A stretch of DNA of 64,000 nucleotides from Candidatus Kinetoplastibacterium galatii TCC219 (GTDB lineage Bacteria > Pseudomonadota > Gammaproteobacteria > Burkholderiales > Burkholderiaceae_B). The stretch spans positions 758,141 through 822,140 of the forward strand of contig NC_020284.1 of assembly GCF_000340905.1 (NCBI RefSeq). Reading direction: 5' to 3'. A program made the position numbers and the translations under genes. Shown piece after piece: positions 9,916 through 18,355 of the stretch. Within the stretch, counting starts at the first letter, position 1; each line of letters starts with the position of its first letter. The notes beneath the pieces are model-generated. The model saw only the letters and a program-made list of their open reading frames with translations. It had not been told where the DNA came from and made no database searches.

Positions 9916-11073
9916 ATGGATAAATCAATAGAACACGAGTTTCATTTTTCAAGACGTGCTCAACAATTAACAAGTTCTGCTATTCGGGAAATCCTTAAAG
10001 TTACAGAAAGAGCTGAAATAATCTCGTTTGCAGGTGGGTTACCAGCTCCCAGTGGGTTTCCTGTCGAAGTAATAAGAGCAGCTTTCGATAAAATATTACG
10101 TGATAATGGTAAAGTTGCGCTTCAGTACGGAACAACAGAAGGTTTTGCGCCCTTACGTCATTGGATTACTGAAGAAATGAATAAAGAGGGAGCAAATATA
10201 ACTAGTGATCAAATATTAATGGTATCAGGATCACAACAAGCTTTAGATCTGATAAGCAAAATAATGGTTAATGAAGGAGATAAAATACTTGTAGAAAATC
10301 CAAGCTACTTAGGAGCTTTACAAGCTTTCAGTGTTTATCAACCCAACTATATGCCTGTATTAACAGATGATGGTGGTCTTGTTCCTGATTCCATAACACC
10401 TCAAATTGCTAAGGATGCACGTTTTATATATGCCTTACCTAACTTTCAAAATCCTACTGGACGAACTCTCAATTTAGAAAGACGTGAGAAACTAGTTAGC
10501 ATAATGGCTAATTTAAATATACCTATTATAGAAGATGATCCTTATGGTGAATTAAGGTATAATGGAACACCTAAGCCTAGTCTCCTATCACTATCCAATA
10601 AACTTGGTGGAACTGTTATTAGATTAGGAACTTTTTCTAAAGTTCTAGCCCCAGGATTAAGACTAGGTTACATTGTAGCCCCAACAAATATCATTAAAAA
10701 ATTGGTTCAAGCAAAACAAGCTGCTGATCTTCATACTTGCACCTTAACTCAAATGGCTGTATATGATGTTGTTAAGGATGGATTTCTTGAAAAACATTTA
10801 CCAAAAGTAAGAAATATTTACAAAACTCAAGGTAGTTGTATGCTTGAAGCTATTCGAAAAGAGTTTCCAGCTGAAACAAAGTGGACAAAACCAGAAGGAG
10901 GTATGTTTTTATGGATAACATTACCAGAACATATTAATAGCACAGAGCTTCTAAAAAAAGCAGTAGATAGAAACGTTGCTTTTGTGACCGGCAGACCTTT
11001 CTATATTGCCCCCGGATATGGACAGAACAATACTATACGTCTGAGTTTTGCGACAGTTCCAGAAGAAAAATAA
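9916..11073 (+). CDS. PLP-dependent class I/II aminotransferase, C-terminally frameshifted
   Basis: Fold-type I aminotransferase resembling the LysN/2-aminoadipate (MocR-like) group, but without a DNA-binding domain. Visible: FAGGLPAPSGFP near the N-terminus, NFQNPTG, EDDPYGELRY, and SKVLAPGLRLGY with the PLP-binding lysine near 238. Substrate uncertain; it could serve aromatic, branched-chain or lysine-related steps. The frame stops at TVPEEK, inside a run of five A (11066-11070). With one extra A it would continue IKIGISILGQLIKENL and stop at 11120, which looks like the normal C-terminal helix. So either the gene is slightly truncated, the run is read by slippage, or a base is missing from the sequence. 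Confidence 0.8.
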   Translation: MDKSIEHEFHFSRRAQQLTSSAIREILKVTERAEIISFAGGLPAPSGFPVEVIRAAFDKILRDNGKVALQYGTTEGFAPLRHWITEEMNKEGANITSDQILMVSGSQQALDLISKIMVNEGDKILVENPSYLGALQAFSVYQPNYMPVLTDDGGLVPDSITPQIAKDARFIYALPNFQNPTGRTLNLERREKLVSIMANLNIPIIEDDPYGELRYNGTPKPSLLSLSNKLGGTVIRLGTFSKVLAPGLRLGYIVAPTNIIKKLVQAKQAADLHTCTLTQMAVYDVVKDGFLEKHLPKVRNIYKTQGSCMLEAIRKEFPAETKWTKPEGGMFLWITLPEHINSTELLKKAVDRNVAFVTGRPFYIAPGYGQNNTIRLSFATVPEEK

Positions 11074-11128
11074 AAATAGGTATTTCTATACTAGGTCAAC
11101 TCATAAAAGAAAATCTATAAAACAAAAT

Positions 11129-12046
11129 ATGAAAAACGACAAAAACCTTAATGACATCAATACGAATAGTTTCTTAAACACTATTTTACCAAGCAATTGG
11201 ATACCTTTCATTATACTTTGTCGTTTAGATAGGCCAATAGGTATATGGCTAACTTTGCTACCATGTTTCAGTGCCCTTATAATATGCTCTGATGGAATAC
11301 CTAATATAAGTAATATTGTTATATTTTCTGTCGGAGCAATATTAATGAGAAGCATGGGATGCACATTTAATGATATCTGTGATTATGAATTCGACAAAAA
11401 AGTAAGCAGAACATGCTATAGACCGTTAGCTATAGGTAGTATAACTTTGAAAAAAGCTATCACCTTTCTTTTAATACAACTAATATTATGCTCATCACTT
11501 TTAATTTTCATAAACCACAACAGTAAGTTGCTGAGCATAATATTAGTTCCCATAGTTCTAATATATCCTTTATGTAAAAGATTTACTTACTGGCCGCAAA
11601 TCATTCTTGGAATATGCTTTAATTGGGGAATACTGATTGCATGGTCAGAGGTGACCAACTCTATTACTTTAAATACTTTTTTATTATGGTTTGGAGCAAT
11701 ATTTTGGCAAGTAGGTTATGACAGTATATATGCATATGTAGATTCAGAATATGATAAAACTATAGGGTTAAAATCTACAGCCATTTTATTCTCAGAAAAT
11801 GGAAAATTTTTTATATCATTATTTTACTTGTTTGCATTAATTTTTTGGTTTTTGGTAGGATATAACCTGAAATTACATTTCAGTTATTACATAGGAATGA
11901 CGGTTATTCTTTTACATTTCATGTGGCAAATTATTAATTTCCAACCAAAAAATCAGAAGAGAAATTTCTATCTATTTCTTCAAAATATCTGGGTCGGAAT
12001 ATTACTAGTATCATGTTCACTTACAGGTACTATGTTCATAAAATAA
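11129..12046 (+). CDS. ubiA: 4-hydroxybenzoate polyprenyltransferase
   Basis: Integral membrane prenyltransferase of the UbiA family that joins a polyprenyl chain to 4-hydroxybenzoate in ubiquinone synthesis. The first Asp-rich motif NDICDYEFDKKVSRT, followed by RPLA, and the second, DSEYDKTIGLKSTA, are both intact and bind the Mg-diphosphate. About eight hydrophobic segments are seen. The open frame runs 27 codons further upstream into the aminotransferase, but that stretch is basic and unlike the family; the ATG at 11129 is preferred. If the aminotransferase is read to its repaired stop at 11120, the two genes are eight bases apart. It converges on panB with a seven-base gap. Confidence 0.9.
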   Translation: MKNDKNLNDINTNSFLNTILPSNWIPFIILCRLDRPIGIWLTLLPCFSALIICSDGIPNISNIVIFSVGAILMRSMGCTFNDICDYEFDKKVSRTCYRPLAIGSITLKKAITFLLIQLILCSSLLIFINHNSKLLSIILVPIVLIYPLCKRFTYWPQIILGICFNWGILIAWSEVTNSITLNTFLLWFGAIFWQVGYDSIYAYVDSEYDKTIGLKSTAILFSENGKFFISLFYLFALIFWFLVGYNLKLHFSYYIGMTVILLHFMWQIINFQPKNQKRNFYLFLQNIWVGILLVSCSLTGTMFIK

Positions 12047-12053
12047 AAAGCAC

Positions 12054-12872
12054 TCATTTTTTAGCAAAGAAATAATTTTCTTTGCTAGGGAACATTCCAG
12101 AACGAACTTCTTCAGCATAACATTTAGCTGCATGTTGTATATCTTTTCCTACATTTGCATAAGTCTTGACAAATTTTAAAGAAGAATCTGGATTCATTCC
12201 TAATATATCATCCACCACAAGAACTTGACCATCACAATCGGAAGAGGCTCCTATTCCAATTACGGGAATATTTACTGCTTCTGTTACTTTTTTACCTATA
12301 GACTCAGCAACACATTCTAATACCAAAGCAAATGCTCCAGATTGCTCTAAAGCAATAGCTTCTGATATAACATTATCAACAATATGTTGATCTGGGGAAA
12401 GAGCCTTAAACCCACCAGAAATATTAAATTTTTGAGGCATTAATCCTATATGACCCATAACTGGTATTCCTCTTTTATGAAGGAAATAGACTGTTTCTGC
12501 CATCTCTTCTCCACCCTCAAGCTTAACACCACTGGCTTTAGTTGCTGATAATATATGAGCTGCATTTCTAAATGCTTGTGATTTTGATTCTTGATAGGAT
12601 CCAAATGGCATATCAACTACAACACAAGCATTTTTAGAACTCCTAGCCACTGCAGATCCGTGCGCTATCATCATATCTAATGATACTGACAATGTGTCGT
12701 TAAAGCCATAAATAACCATTCCTAATGAATCCCCAACTAATATAATATCCACATACGGATCAATATTATTAGCTACTGAAGAAGTATATGCTGTCAACAT
12801 TACTAGTTTTCTTTTCCCTTTTGATTCTTTAATGAAAGGTATATTTTTCCGATTTTGATGAAGAGTAGTCAT
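12054..12872 (-). CDS. panB: 3-methyl-2-oxobutanoate hydroxymethyltransferase
   Basis: Adds a hydroxymethyl group from methylene-tetrahydrofolate to 2-oxoisovalerate, the first committed step of pantothenate synthesis. The (beta/alpha)8 barrel motifs are present: VGDSLGMV with the Mg-binding Asp near residue 45, DMPFGSYQ with the second metal Asp near 84, VKLEGG near 116, VMGHIGLMPQ, LVLECV with the catalytic Glu, and VIGIGAS. Length 272 is normal. panC and panE are not in the window. It ends seven bases from ubiA. The 3' coding end contains an 11-bp hairpin without a U tract. Confidence 0.95.
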   Translation of the reverse strand: MTTLHQNRKNIPFIKESKGKRKLVMLTAYTSSVANNIDPYVDIILVGDSLGMVIYGFNDTLSVSLDMMIAHGSAVARSSKNACVVVDMPFGSYQESKSQAFRNAAHILSATKASGVKLEGGEEMAETVYFLHKRGIPVMGHIGLMPQKFNISGGFKALSPDQHIVDNVISEAIALEQSGAFALVLECVAESIGKKVTEAVNIPVIGIGASSDCDGQVLVVDDILGMNPDSSLKFVKTYANVGKDIQHAAKCYAEEVRSGMFPSKENYFFAKK

Positions 12873-12932
12873 GTTTAATATTTTCTTATAAATTATGTGG
12901 TAATATTTTTACTAATATTGGGTTTACTGAAA

Positions 12933-13382
12933 CTAAAATGGGATGTCATCTTCCATTTCTGAGATACTCATATTATTTCTCTCATTATTTGAGGTATTTC
13001 CTTTATGATGTGATGTGCCCTCCTGGGACTCCATGACTGATGTATCCTTGTTACCCAACATCTGCATTTGATCTGCAACTATCTCAGTGATATATCTATC
13101 AGACCCTGTGTCTTTATCCTGCCATTTCCTTGTCTTTAGCCTTCCTTCTAGATATATAGGTTTACCTTTTTTTAAAAATTCTCCTGCTATCTCTGCTAAA
13201 CGGTTATATAAAACAACTCTATGCCACTCGGTCTCTTCTTTTCTTTCTCCGCTATTTCTATCCTTCCATTGAGATGTTGTAGCTATAGATAAGTTACAGA
13301 TCGTAGAACCTTCAGGAGTATATCTCAGTTCAGGATCGCGTCCTAAATTTCCTAGAAGTATGACTTTATTAACAGATGCCAC
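12933..13382 (-). CDS. ssb: Single-stranded DNA-binding protein
   Basis: Coats single-stranded DNA in replication, repair and recombination. An OB-fold occupies about residues 1-110 ([18 protein letters not shown] at the start, [21 protein letters not shown] in the middle). A polar, low-complexity linker follows, and the acidic tip EMEDDIPF ends the protein and recruits partner proteins. Length 149 is within the usual range. It is divergent from uvrA across 222 bp; in free-living relatives a transporter gene often lies between the two and is missing here. Confidence 0.96.
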   Translation of the reverse strand: MASVNKVILLGNLGRDPELRYTPEGSTICNLSIATTSQWKDRNSGERKEETEWHRVVLYNRLAEIAGEFLKKGKPIYLEGRLKTRKWQDKDTGSDRYITEIVADQMQMLGNKDTSVMESQEGTSHHKGNTSNNERNNMSISEMEDDIPF

Positions 13383-13604
13383 TATAATTACTCCAAGTTA
13401 TTAATAAGATTTGTTTTTAACTATTAGATGAAATAAATTTTTGGAATGTTTAATAGCAACTATAGAATATATGTTTTATATTTCTAGATATTACTAAACA
13501 TGATAATTAACCTAAAAATAAAGTCTCTAATATTAACGAATAAAATATTCTGATATTTTATATAGAAGTAGAATACAACACTTATCTTCAGTGAAAATTT
13601 TATA

Positions 13605-16385
13605 ATGAGTTATATTCATATACAAGGTGCACGCACTAATAATTTAAAAAATATACACATTGACATACCTCACAATAAATTAGTTGTTGTCACTGGAGTA
13701 TCAGGATCTGGAAAATCTTCATTAGTATTTGATACTATATACTCAGAAAGTCAAAGAAAATATATAGAGAGCATGTCAACTAGCTTTAGGCAATTTATCC
13801 ATATGCTAAGACAACCTGATATTGATTTAATAGATGGATTGTCGCCTGCTATTGCAATCAAACAAAAACCAAATTATAAAAACACAAGAAATACTGTTGG
13901 AACAGTAACAGAAATACATGATTACGTAAGATTATTATTTGCAAAAATCGGTATACCTTTTTGCCCAAAGCATAATGAACCGTTGATAGTAAAAAATATT
14001 AGTCAAATAACTGATTGGACAATGTCTCTGCCAAAAAATAACGACATACTAATACTCTCTCCTGTTACAAAGGATGACTTTGCGTCACTGGAGACAATAT
14101 GTAGAAATTTATTGGCACAAGGGTTTTTAAGATTGTATATTGATAATCAGATTATAGAAATAGAAGAAGCTATAAATGATAAAAAATTAGATGGTATTAA
14201 AAAAATAGCCGTAATCATAGATAGATTAAAGATTAAAGAAAATCACAAAGATCGTTTATCTTCTAGTTTCGAGATAGCAACAAAAATAGGTAGAGGTCAT
14301 GTATTAATAAAAAATCTAAGTAGTGGTAATGAGAAAACTTTCTCTACTGTGCATTCATGTCCAATTTGTAATTATTCTATAGATATAATTGAGCCAAATT
14401 TATTTAATTTTAATAGTAAAGGATGTTGTAAAAAATGCAAGGGTATAGGCACAGAACACTATTTTGATAAATCCATTATTATTAATAATGGCAAATTATC
14501 TGAGATACTAGAGATATATTGCCTAAAAAATGGTATTACAATAGAAAAATTATCTAAGATTTATGGACTAGATAGCGAAGAATCATTTGACTCCATAGAT
14601 ATAAACAAAAAGTATTTTATGCTTAGTAAAATAAAAGTACCTCATGGGTTACAAGAGGAAATAAATCCCACTCCTGAAGAAATAATTCCTTTCTTAGAAA
14701 ATTTATCTAAAGAGAATAAATCAAGTTATTTAAAATCATTATTAAATAAATGTCAAAACATAAGACCTTGTTCAGAATGTAATGGTACTAAATTGTGCCT
14801 AGAAGCTAGGCATGTCATGTTATATTCTGATTCTAAAACAGATAAAAAAAATCATTACACTTCAATATCTGAAATCGAATCTATGTCTATAGATGATTGT
14901 TTAATGTTTTTTGAGAATCTTAAAAAACACGGAGATCTCATATCAGAGCCAATATTAAAACGTATACTTCCTCGCTTGTCTTTTTTAATCAAAATGGGAC
15001 TAGGTTATCTATCATTAGGAAGAAATATAAATACAATTTCCGGTGGAGAAGCCCAAAGAATCAGACTCTCTAGTCAAATATGTTCAGGTTTAATGGGCAT
15101 AACTTATATTCTTGATGAGCCATCCCAAGGACTACATAAACATGATACTAAAATACTTATAAATGCACTAAAAAATCTCAGAGATTTAGGAAACAGTGTA
15201 ATTATTATAGAGCATGATAAAGAAATTATATTATCAGCAGACTGGATTGTAGATATGGGCCCAGAGGGTGGTAAAAAAGGTGGTTTTATAACAGCTCAAG
15301 GCACACCAAAACAAGTAATGGATAATCCTAACTCATTAACTGGATTTTATTTAAGAAATAATTTTAATGATAAAACTTTAAAAAAATGTATTAATAATCA
15401 AACTAAATGGCTACGAGTAAAAAAAGCAAAGTTTAATAACCTGAGATCCATAGATGTTCGCATACCAGTAGGATACCTAACATGTGTTACCGGAGTATCT
15501 GGATCTGGAAAATCAACTCTAGTAGATGATATAATCAAATATGGAATAATGAATAATCTATCTAATTATAAAAGTTCTCCGGATAGATATGATTCTATAT
15601 ATGGAGCTGAATTTTTTGATGATTTAATAAAGATAGATCAAAACAGTATTAGGAATTGTACAACTAATAGTAATATTGCTACATACTGCGGGATTTTTAA
15701 TACAATCAGGGAGCTCTTTTCTAAAACAATAGAATCTAAAAAAAGAGGATATGCTCCAGATAGATTTAGTTGTAATATAAGAGGTGGCAGATGTGAAATA
15801 TGTAAAGGAGCAGGTACAAGTAAAGTAGAAATGTATTTTATGCCTGATATATACGCAATTTGTGAAGAATGTAAAGGTAGCAAATATAATAGGGAGACTC
15901 TCGAAATTTATTACGGTGGTCTAAATATTAGTAATGTGCTTGATATGACAATCGGAGAAGCAAAAACTTTCTTTAAAAATATACCTAGAGTAATTAGTAA
16001 AATAGATATGTTAATAGAGTTTGGTTTGTCATACTTATCACTAGGACATAGTATCAATTCATTATCTTGTGGTGAATCTCAAAGAATTCAAATTTCTATT
16101 GAACTATCGAAACAAACTAAAGGTAGAACATTATATATTTTAGATGAGCCAACTGTTGGATTACATGATCATGATGTTAAATTTTTATTAAATGTAATAA
16201 AACGTATAATAGATAGTGATAACACTGTTATAGTGGTAGAACATAATATAGATATAATAAAAATGGCAGATTGGGTTATAGATATTGGCCCAGGAGGAGG
16301 CATAAAAGGTGGATCTATTATAGCTCAAGGAACTATAGACGCAATAGCTAGCTCTAAAGATAGCTATACTGGTATATACTTATAA
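13605..16385 (+). CDS. uvrA: Excinuclease ABC subunit A
   Basis: Damage-recognition ATPase of nucleotide excision repair; acts as a dimer with UvrB. Two ABC ATPase halves are seen: Walker A at residues 31-38 (GVSGSGKS) and near 630, signatures ISGGEAQR and LSCGESQR, and Walker B/DEP in both halves. The zinc modules CPIC...CKKC and CEIC...CEEC are intact. Length 926 is close to the usual 940. The second half is more diverged than expected: the normally invariant IGRTPRSNPATY region reads IRNCTTNSNIATY, and the second signature has C and S in place of G and A. Probably functional but under relaxed constraint. Confidence 0.93.
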   Translation: MSYIHIQGARTNNLKNIHIDIPHNKLVVVTGVSGSGKSSLVFDTIYSESQRKYIESMSTSFRQFIHMLRQPDIDLIDGLSPAIAIKQKPNYKNTRNTVGTVTEIHDYVRLLFAKIGIPFCPKHNEPLIVKNISQITDWTMSLPKNNDILILSPVTKDDFASLETICRNLLAQGFLRLYIDNQIIEIEEAINDKKLDGIKKIAVIIDRLKIKENHKDRLSSSFEIATKIGRGHVLIKNLSSGNEKTFSTVHSCPICNYSIDIIEPNLFNFNSKGCCKKCKGIGTEHYFDKSIIINNGKLSEILEIYCLKNGITIEKLSKIYGLDSEESFDSIDINKKYFMLSKIKVPHGLQEEINPTPEEIIPFLENLSKENKSSYLKSLLNKCQNIRPCSECNGTKLCLEARHVMLYSDSKTDKKNHYTSISEIESMSIDDCLMFFENLKKHGDLISEPILKRILPRLSFLIKMGLGYLSLGRNINTISGGEAQRIRLSSQICSGLMGITYILDEPSQGLHKHDTKILINALKNLRDLGNSVIIIEHDKEIILSADWIVDMGPEGGKKGGFITAQGTPKQVMDNPNSLTGFYLRNNFNDKTLKKCINNQTKWLRVKKAKFNNLRSIDVRIPVGYLTCVTGVSGSGKSTLVDDIIKYGIMNNLSNYKSSPDRYDSIYGAEFFDDLIKIDQNSIRNCTTNSNIATYCGIFNTIRELFSKTIESKKRGYAPDRFSCNIRGGRCEICKGAGTSKVEMYFMPDIYAICEECKGSKYNRETLEIYYGGLNISNVLDMTIGEAKTFFKNIPRVISKIDMLIEFGLSYLSLGHSINSLSCGESQRIQISIELSKQTKGRTLYILDEPTVGLHDHDVKFLLNVIKRIIDSDNTVIVVEHNIDIIKMADWVIDIGPGGGIKGGSIIAQGTIDAIASSKDSYTGIYL

Positions 16386-16460
16386 TGAATTTTAAATTGA
16401 CTATAAAAACATTCTCATCACAAATAATCTGAGAATCTGAGTGTTAATTAAAATAATAAA

Positions 16461-16519
16461 AAGTATAGACACAGAAAAACTCAACATCAATATAAAATAA
16501 ACAGCCCGTGTCTATACTT
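16461..16519 (-). terminator. Candidate terminator of the aroK-aroB transcript
   Basis: A 12-bp inverted repeat (16461-16472 and 16508-16519; AAGTATAGACAC and its complement) encloses a 35-base loop and lies 17 bases after the aroB stop. On the minus strand it is followed by TTTTATTATTTT. The long loop is unusual, so the call is moderate. It may also stop uvrA transcription from the other side. Confidence 0.5.
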
Positions 16520-16536
16520 ATTATATATCACTAGAA

Positions 16537-17622
16537 TCAAAACAAACCGGTTGCTGTTTTATTTAACACATATTCTATAGCGTCATTTGATACATTCTGA
16601 ATAACTGCTTCTCCTATCTTTTTCATAAGAATAAAACGTATTTCACCGCTATCATTCTTTTTATCCAATAACATTAATTCTAGCCATCTATCTAGACCAA
16701 AATTTGGAGCCTTAGATGGACATCCTATAGATGAAACCATGTAACGTACACGAGCAACATCAGTTTCTTTGAATCCAATAGAATATGCTGATAATTCGGC
16801 AGCCTGTACTAAACCACAGCCAACAGCCTCACCATGTAACCATTTACCATAGCCAAGTCCAGATTCTATTGCATGACCGAAAGTATGACCAAGGTTAAGT
16901 ATAGCCCGAATACCAGACTCTTTTTCATCTTCCCCAACAATATAGGATTTCAGTTCACAAGAACGTTTAACAGCGTACTCTATAGCGATCTCGTCTAGGC
17001 CAAGTAAATTATTAACATTATTCTCACACCATTCCCAAAAATCATAATCTAGTATTAGGCCATATTTAACTACCTCTGCTAAGCCCGCAGAAATTTCTCT
17101 AGGAGCAAGAGTAGTAAGAACATCTGTGTCTATTTCTACAGAAATAGGCTGATAAAACGATCCTATCATATTCTTTCCCATAGGATGATTTATAGCTGTC
17201 TTGCCACCAACTGAAGAGTCTACTTGTGCTAGGAGTGTAGTAGGAACTTGAATAAAACGGATACCACGCATATATACTGATGCAGCAAAACCAGTCATGT
17301 CTCCTATAACTCCGCCACCTAAAGCTACTAATACAGCTCTCCTATCTAGCTTGAAACTTAATAAAGAATCGAAAATTTTATTCAATGTAATCCAATCTTT
17401 ATATTTTTCCCCATCAGGTAATTCGACATAGAAAACATTTTTTCCTGTTCTTAATAATACATCTCTAACACGCTTACCATATAGACCACCAACGGTAGAG
17501 TTGGTAATGATGGCAATAGAAGTTGCATCTTCAGGTATGCTATGATCTAAATAATCCAATCTACCTGATTCAATATTAATCGGATAGAATCCATTTGTAA
17601 TATTTACCTTAACTAAATTCAT
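16537..17622 (-). CDS. aroB: 3-dehydroquinate synthase
   Basis: Second enzyme of the shikimate pathway: converts DAHP to 3-dehydroquinate with NAD and a divalent metal. Motifs: DGEKYK near 75, GGGVIGDMTGFAAS (about 103-116), VDSSVGGKTAINHP (about 136-149), and the metal ligands in GLAEVVKYG (Glu) and LNLGHTFGHAIES (His). Length 361 is normal. It overlaps the stop of aroK by four bases, so the two are translationally coupled. It keeps the aromatic amino acid branch available to cell and host. Confidence 0.96.
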   Translation of the reverse strand: MNLVKVNITNGFYPINIESGRLDYLDHSIPEDATSIAIITNSTVGGLYGKRVRDVLLRTGKNVFYVELPDGEKYKDWITLNKIFDSLLSFKLDRRAVLVALGGGVIGDMTGFAASVYMRGIRFIQVPTTLLAQVDSSVGGKTAINHPMGKNMIGSFYQPISVEIDTDVLTTLAPREISAGLAEVVKYGLILDYDFWEWCENNVNNLLGLDEIAIEYAVKRSCELKSYIVGEDEKESGIRAILNLGHTFGHAIESGLGYGKWLHGEAVGCGLVQAAELSAYSIGFKETDVARVRYMVSSIGCPSKAPNFGLDRWLELMLLDKKNDSGEIRFILMKKIGEAVIQNVSNDAIEYVLNKTATGLF

Positions 17623-18227
17623 TTAAATTTCTCGTATGTTTGTAAAATAGATACTAAATTATTAATTAAGTCACTAATACTAGTGTTACTAGTATTTATA
17701 ATGATATCAGCAACTTCTCTGTAAATAGGGTCTCTCTGATTCAGTAAATCTCTAAGTTTTTCATAAGGTTTACTCGTATTGGTTAAAATCGGTCTATTAG
17801 AATCTAAGCTAGTACGCTGAAATAAATCATCAATTGATGCTTGAAAATATACGACAATGCCTCTTTTCTTTAAAATATCTCTATTCTGATTAGAAAGTAC
17901 AGCCCCACCTCCTGTTGCTAATACTGTATTAATTTCATTAGAACACTCTAATAGAGCTATCTCTTCTCTTTTCCTAAAACCAACTTCTCCTTCTATTTCG
18001 AATATAGTTGGTATATTTACCCCGCAGCGGTTCTCAATAGCAAGATCTAAGTCAATGAACTTCCGATCTAAAATATTAGAAATATTCCTTCCTATAGTTG
18101 TTTTGCCAGAACCCATCATGCCAATTAAAAAAATTGGTGTGTCATAAGGTAGATTTTCCTTAACAATATTTGCAAATTCCATATTTTGATTTCTAGATTC
18201 AGGTAATATACTCTCTAAATCAACCAT
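17619..18227 (-). CDS. aroK: Shikimate kinase
   Basis: Phosphorylates shikimate at the 3-hydroxyl. From the chosen start the P-loop GMMGSGKTTIG lies at about residues 36-46. It is followed by the shikimate-binding FIDLD motif, FRKREE and TGGGAVL, with the lid Arg in SNRPIL. The reading frame is open to 18281 (220 residues), but the ATG at 18227 has AAGGA about 11 bases upstream, while the earlier ATGs have none; an N-terminal tail before the P-loop is usual in betaproteobacteria. It is coupled to aroB. It faces mrcA across a short spacer where pilM-pilQ lies in free-living relatives. Confidence 0.9.
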   Translation of the reverse strand: MVDLESILPESRNQNMEFANIVKENLPYDTPIFLIGMMGSGKTTIGRNISNILDRKFIDLDLAIENRCGVNIPTIFEIEGEVGFRKREEIALLECSNEINTVLATGGGAVLSNQNRDILKKRGIVVYFQASIDDLFQRTSLDSNRPILTNTSKPYEKLRDLLNQRDPIYREVADIIINTSNTSISDLINNLVSILQTYEKFK

Positions 18228-18355
18228 TTTAGATAATTTCCTTAAATTAATCATAAGATAATTATTACTTATAAAGAACAAAATTAAAATAAATTAAACA
18301 CATTTAAAATATTTTCTTAAATAATTCAAACTGATTAAAACTAACAATATTTGTA

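Noticed and set aside
11048-11128. A longer ubiA start overlapping the aminotransferase
   Set aside because: The 27 added residues are basic and unlike UbiA N-termini; the ATG at 11129 suits the family better.
12062-12087. An 11-bp hairpin at the 3' end of panB, considered as a terminator
   Set aside because: It is inside the coding sequence, and neither strand has a T tract after the stem; the T run lies on the wrong side.
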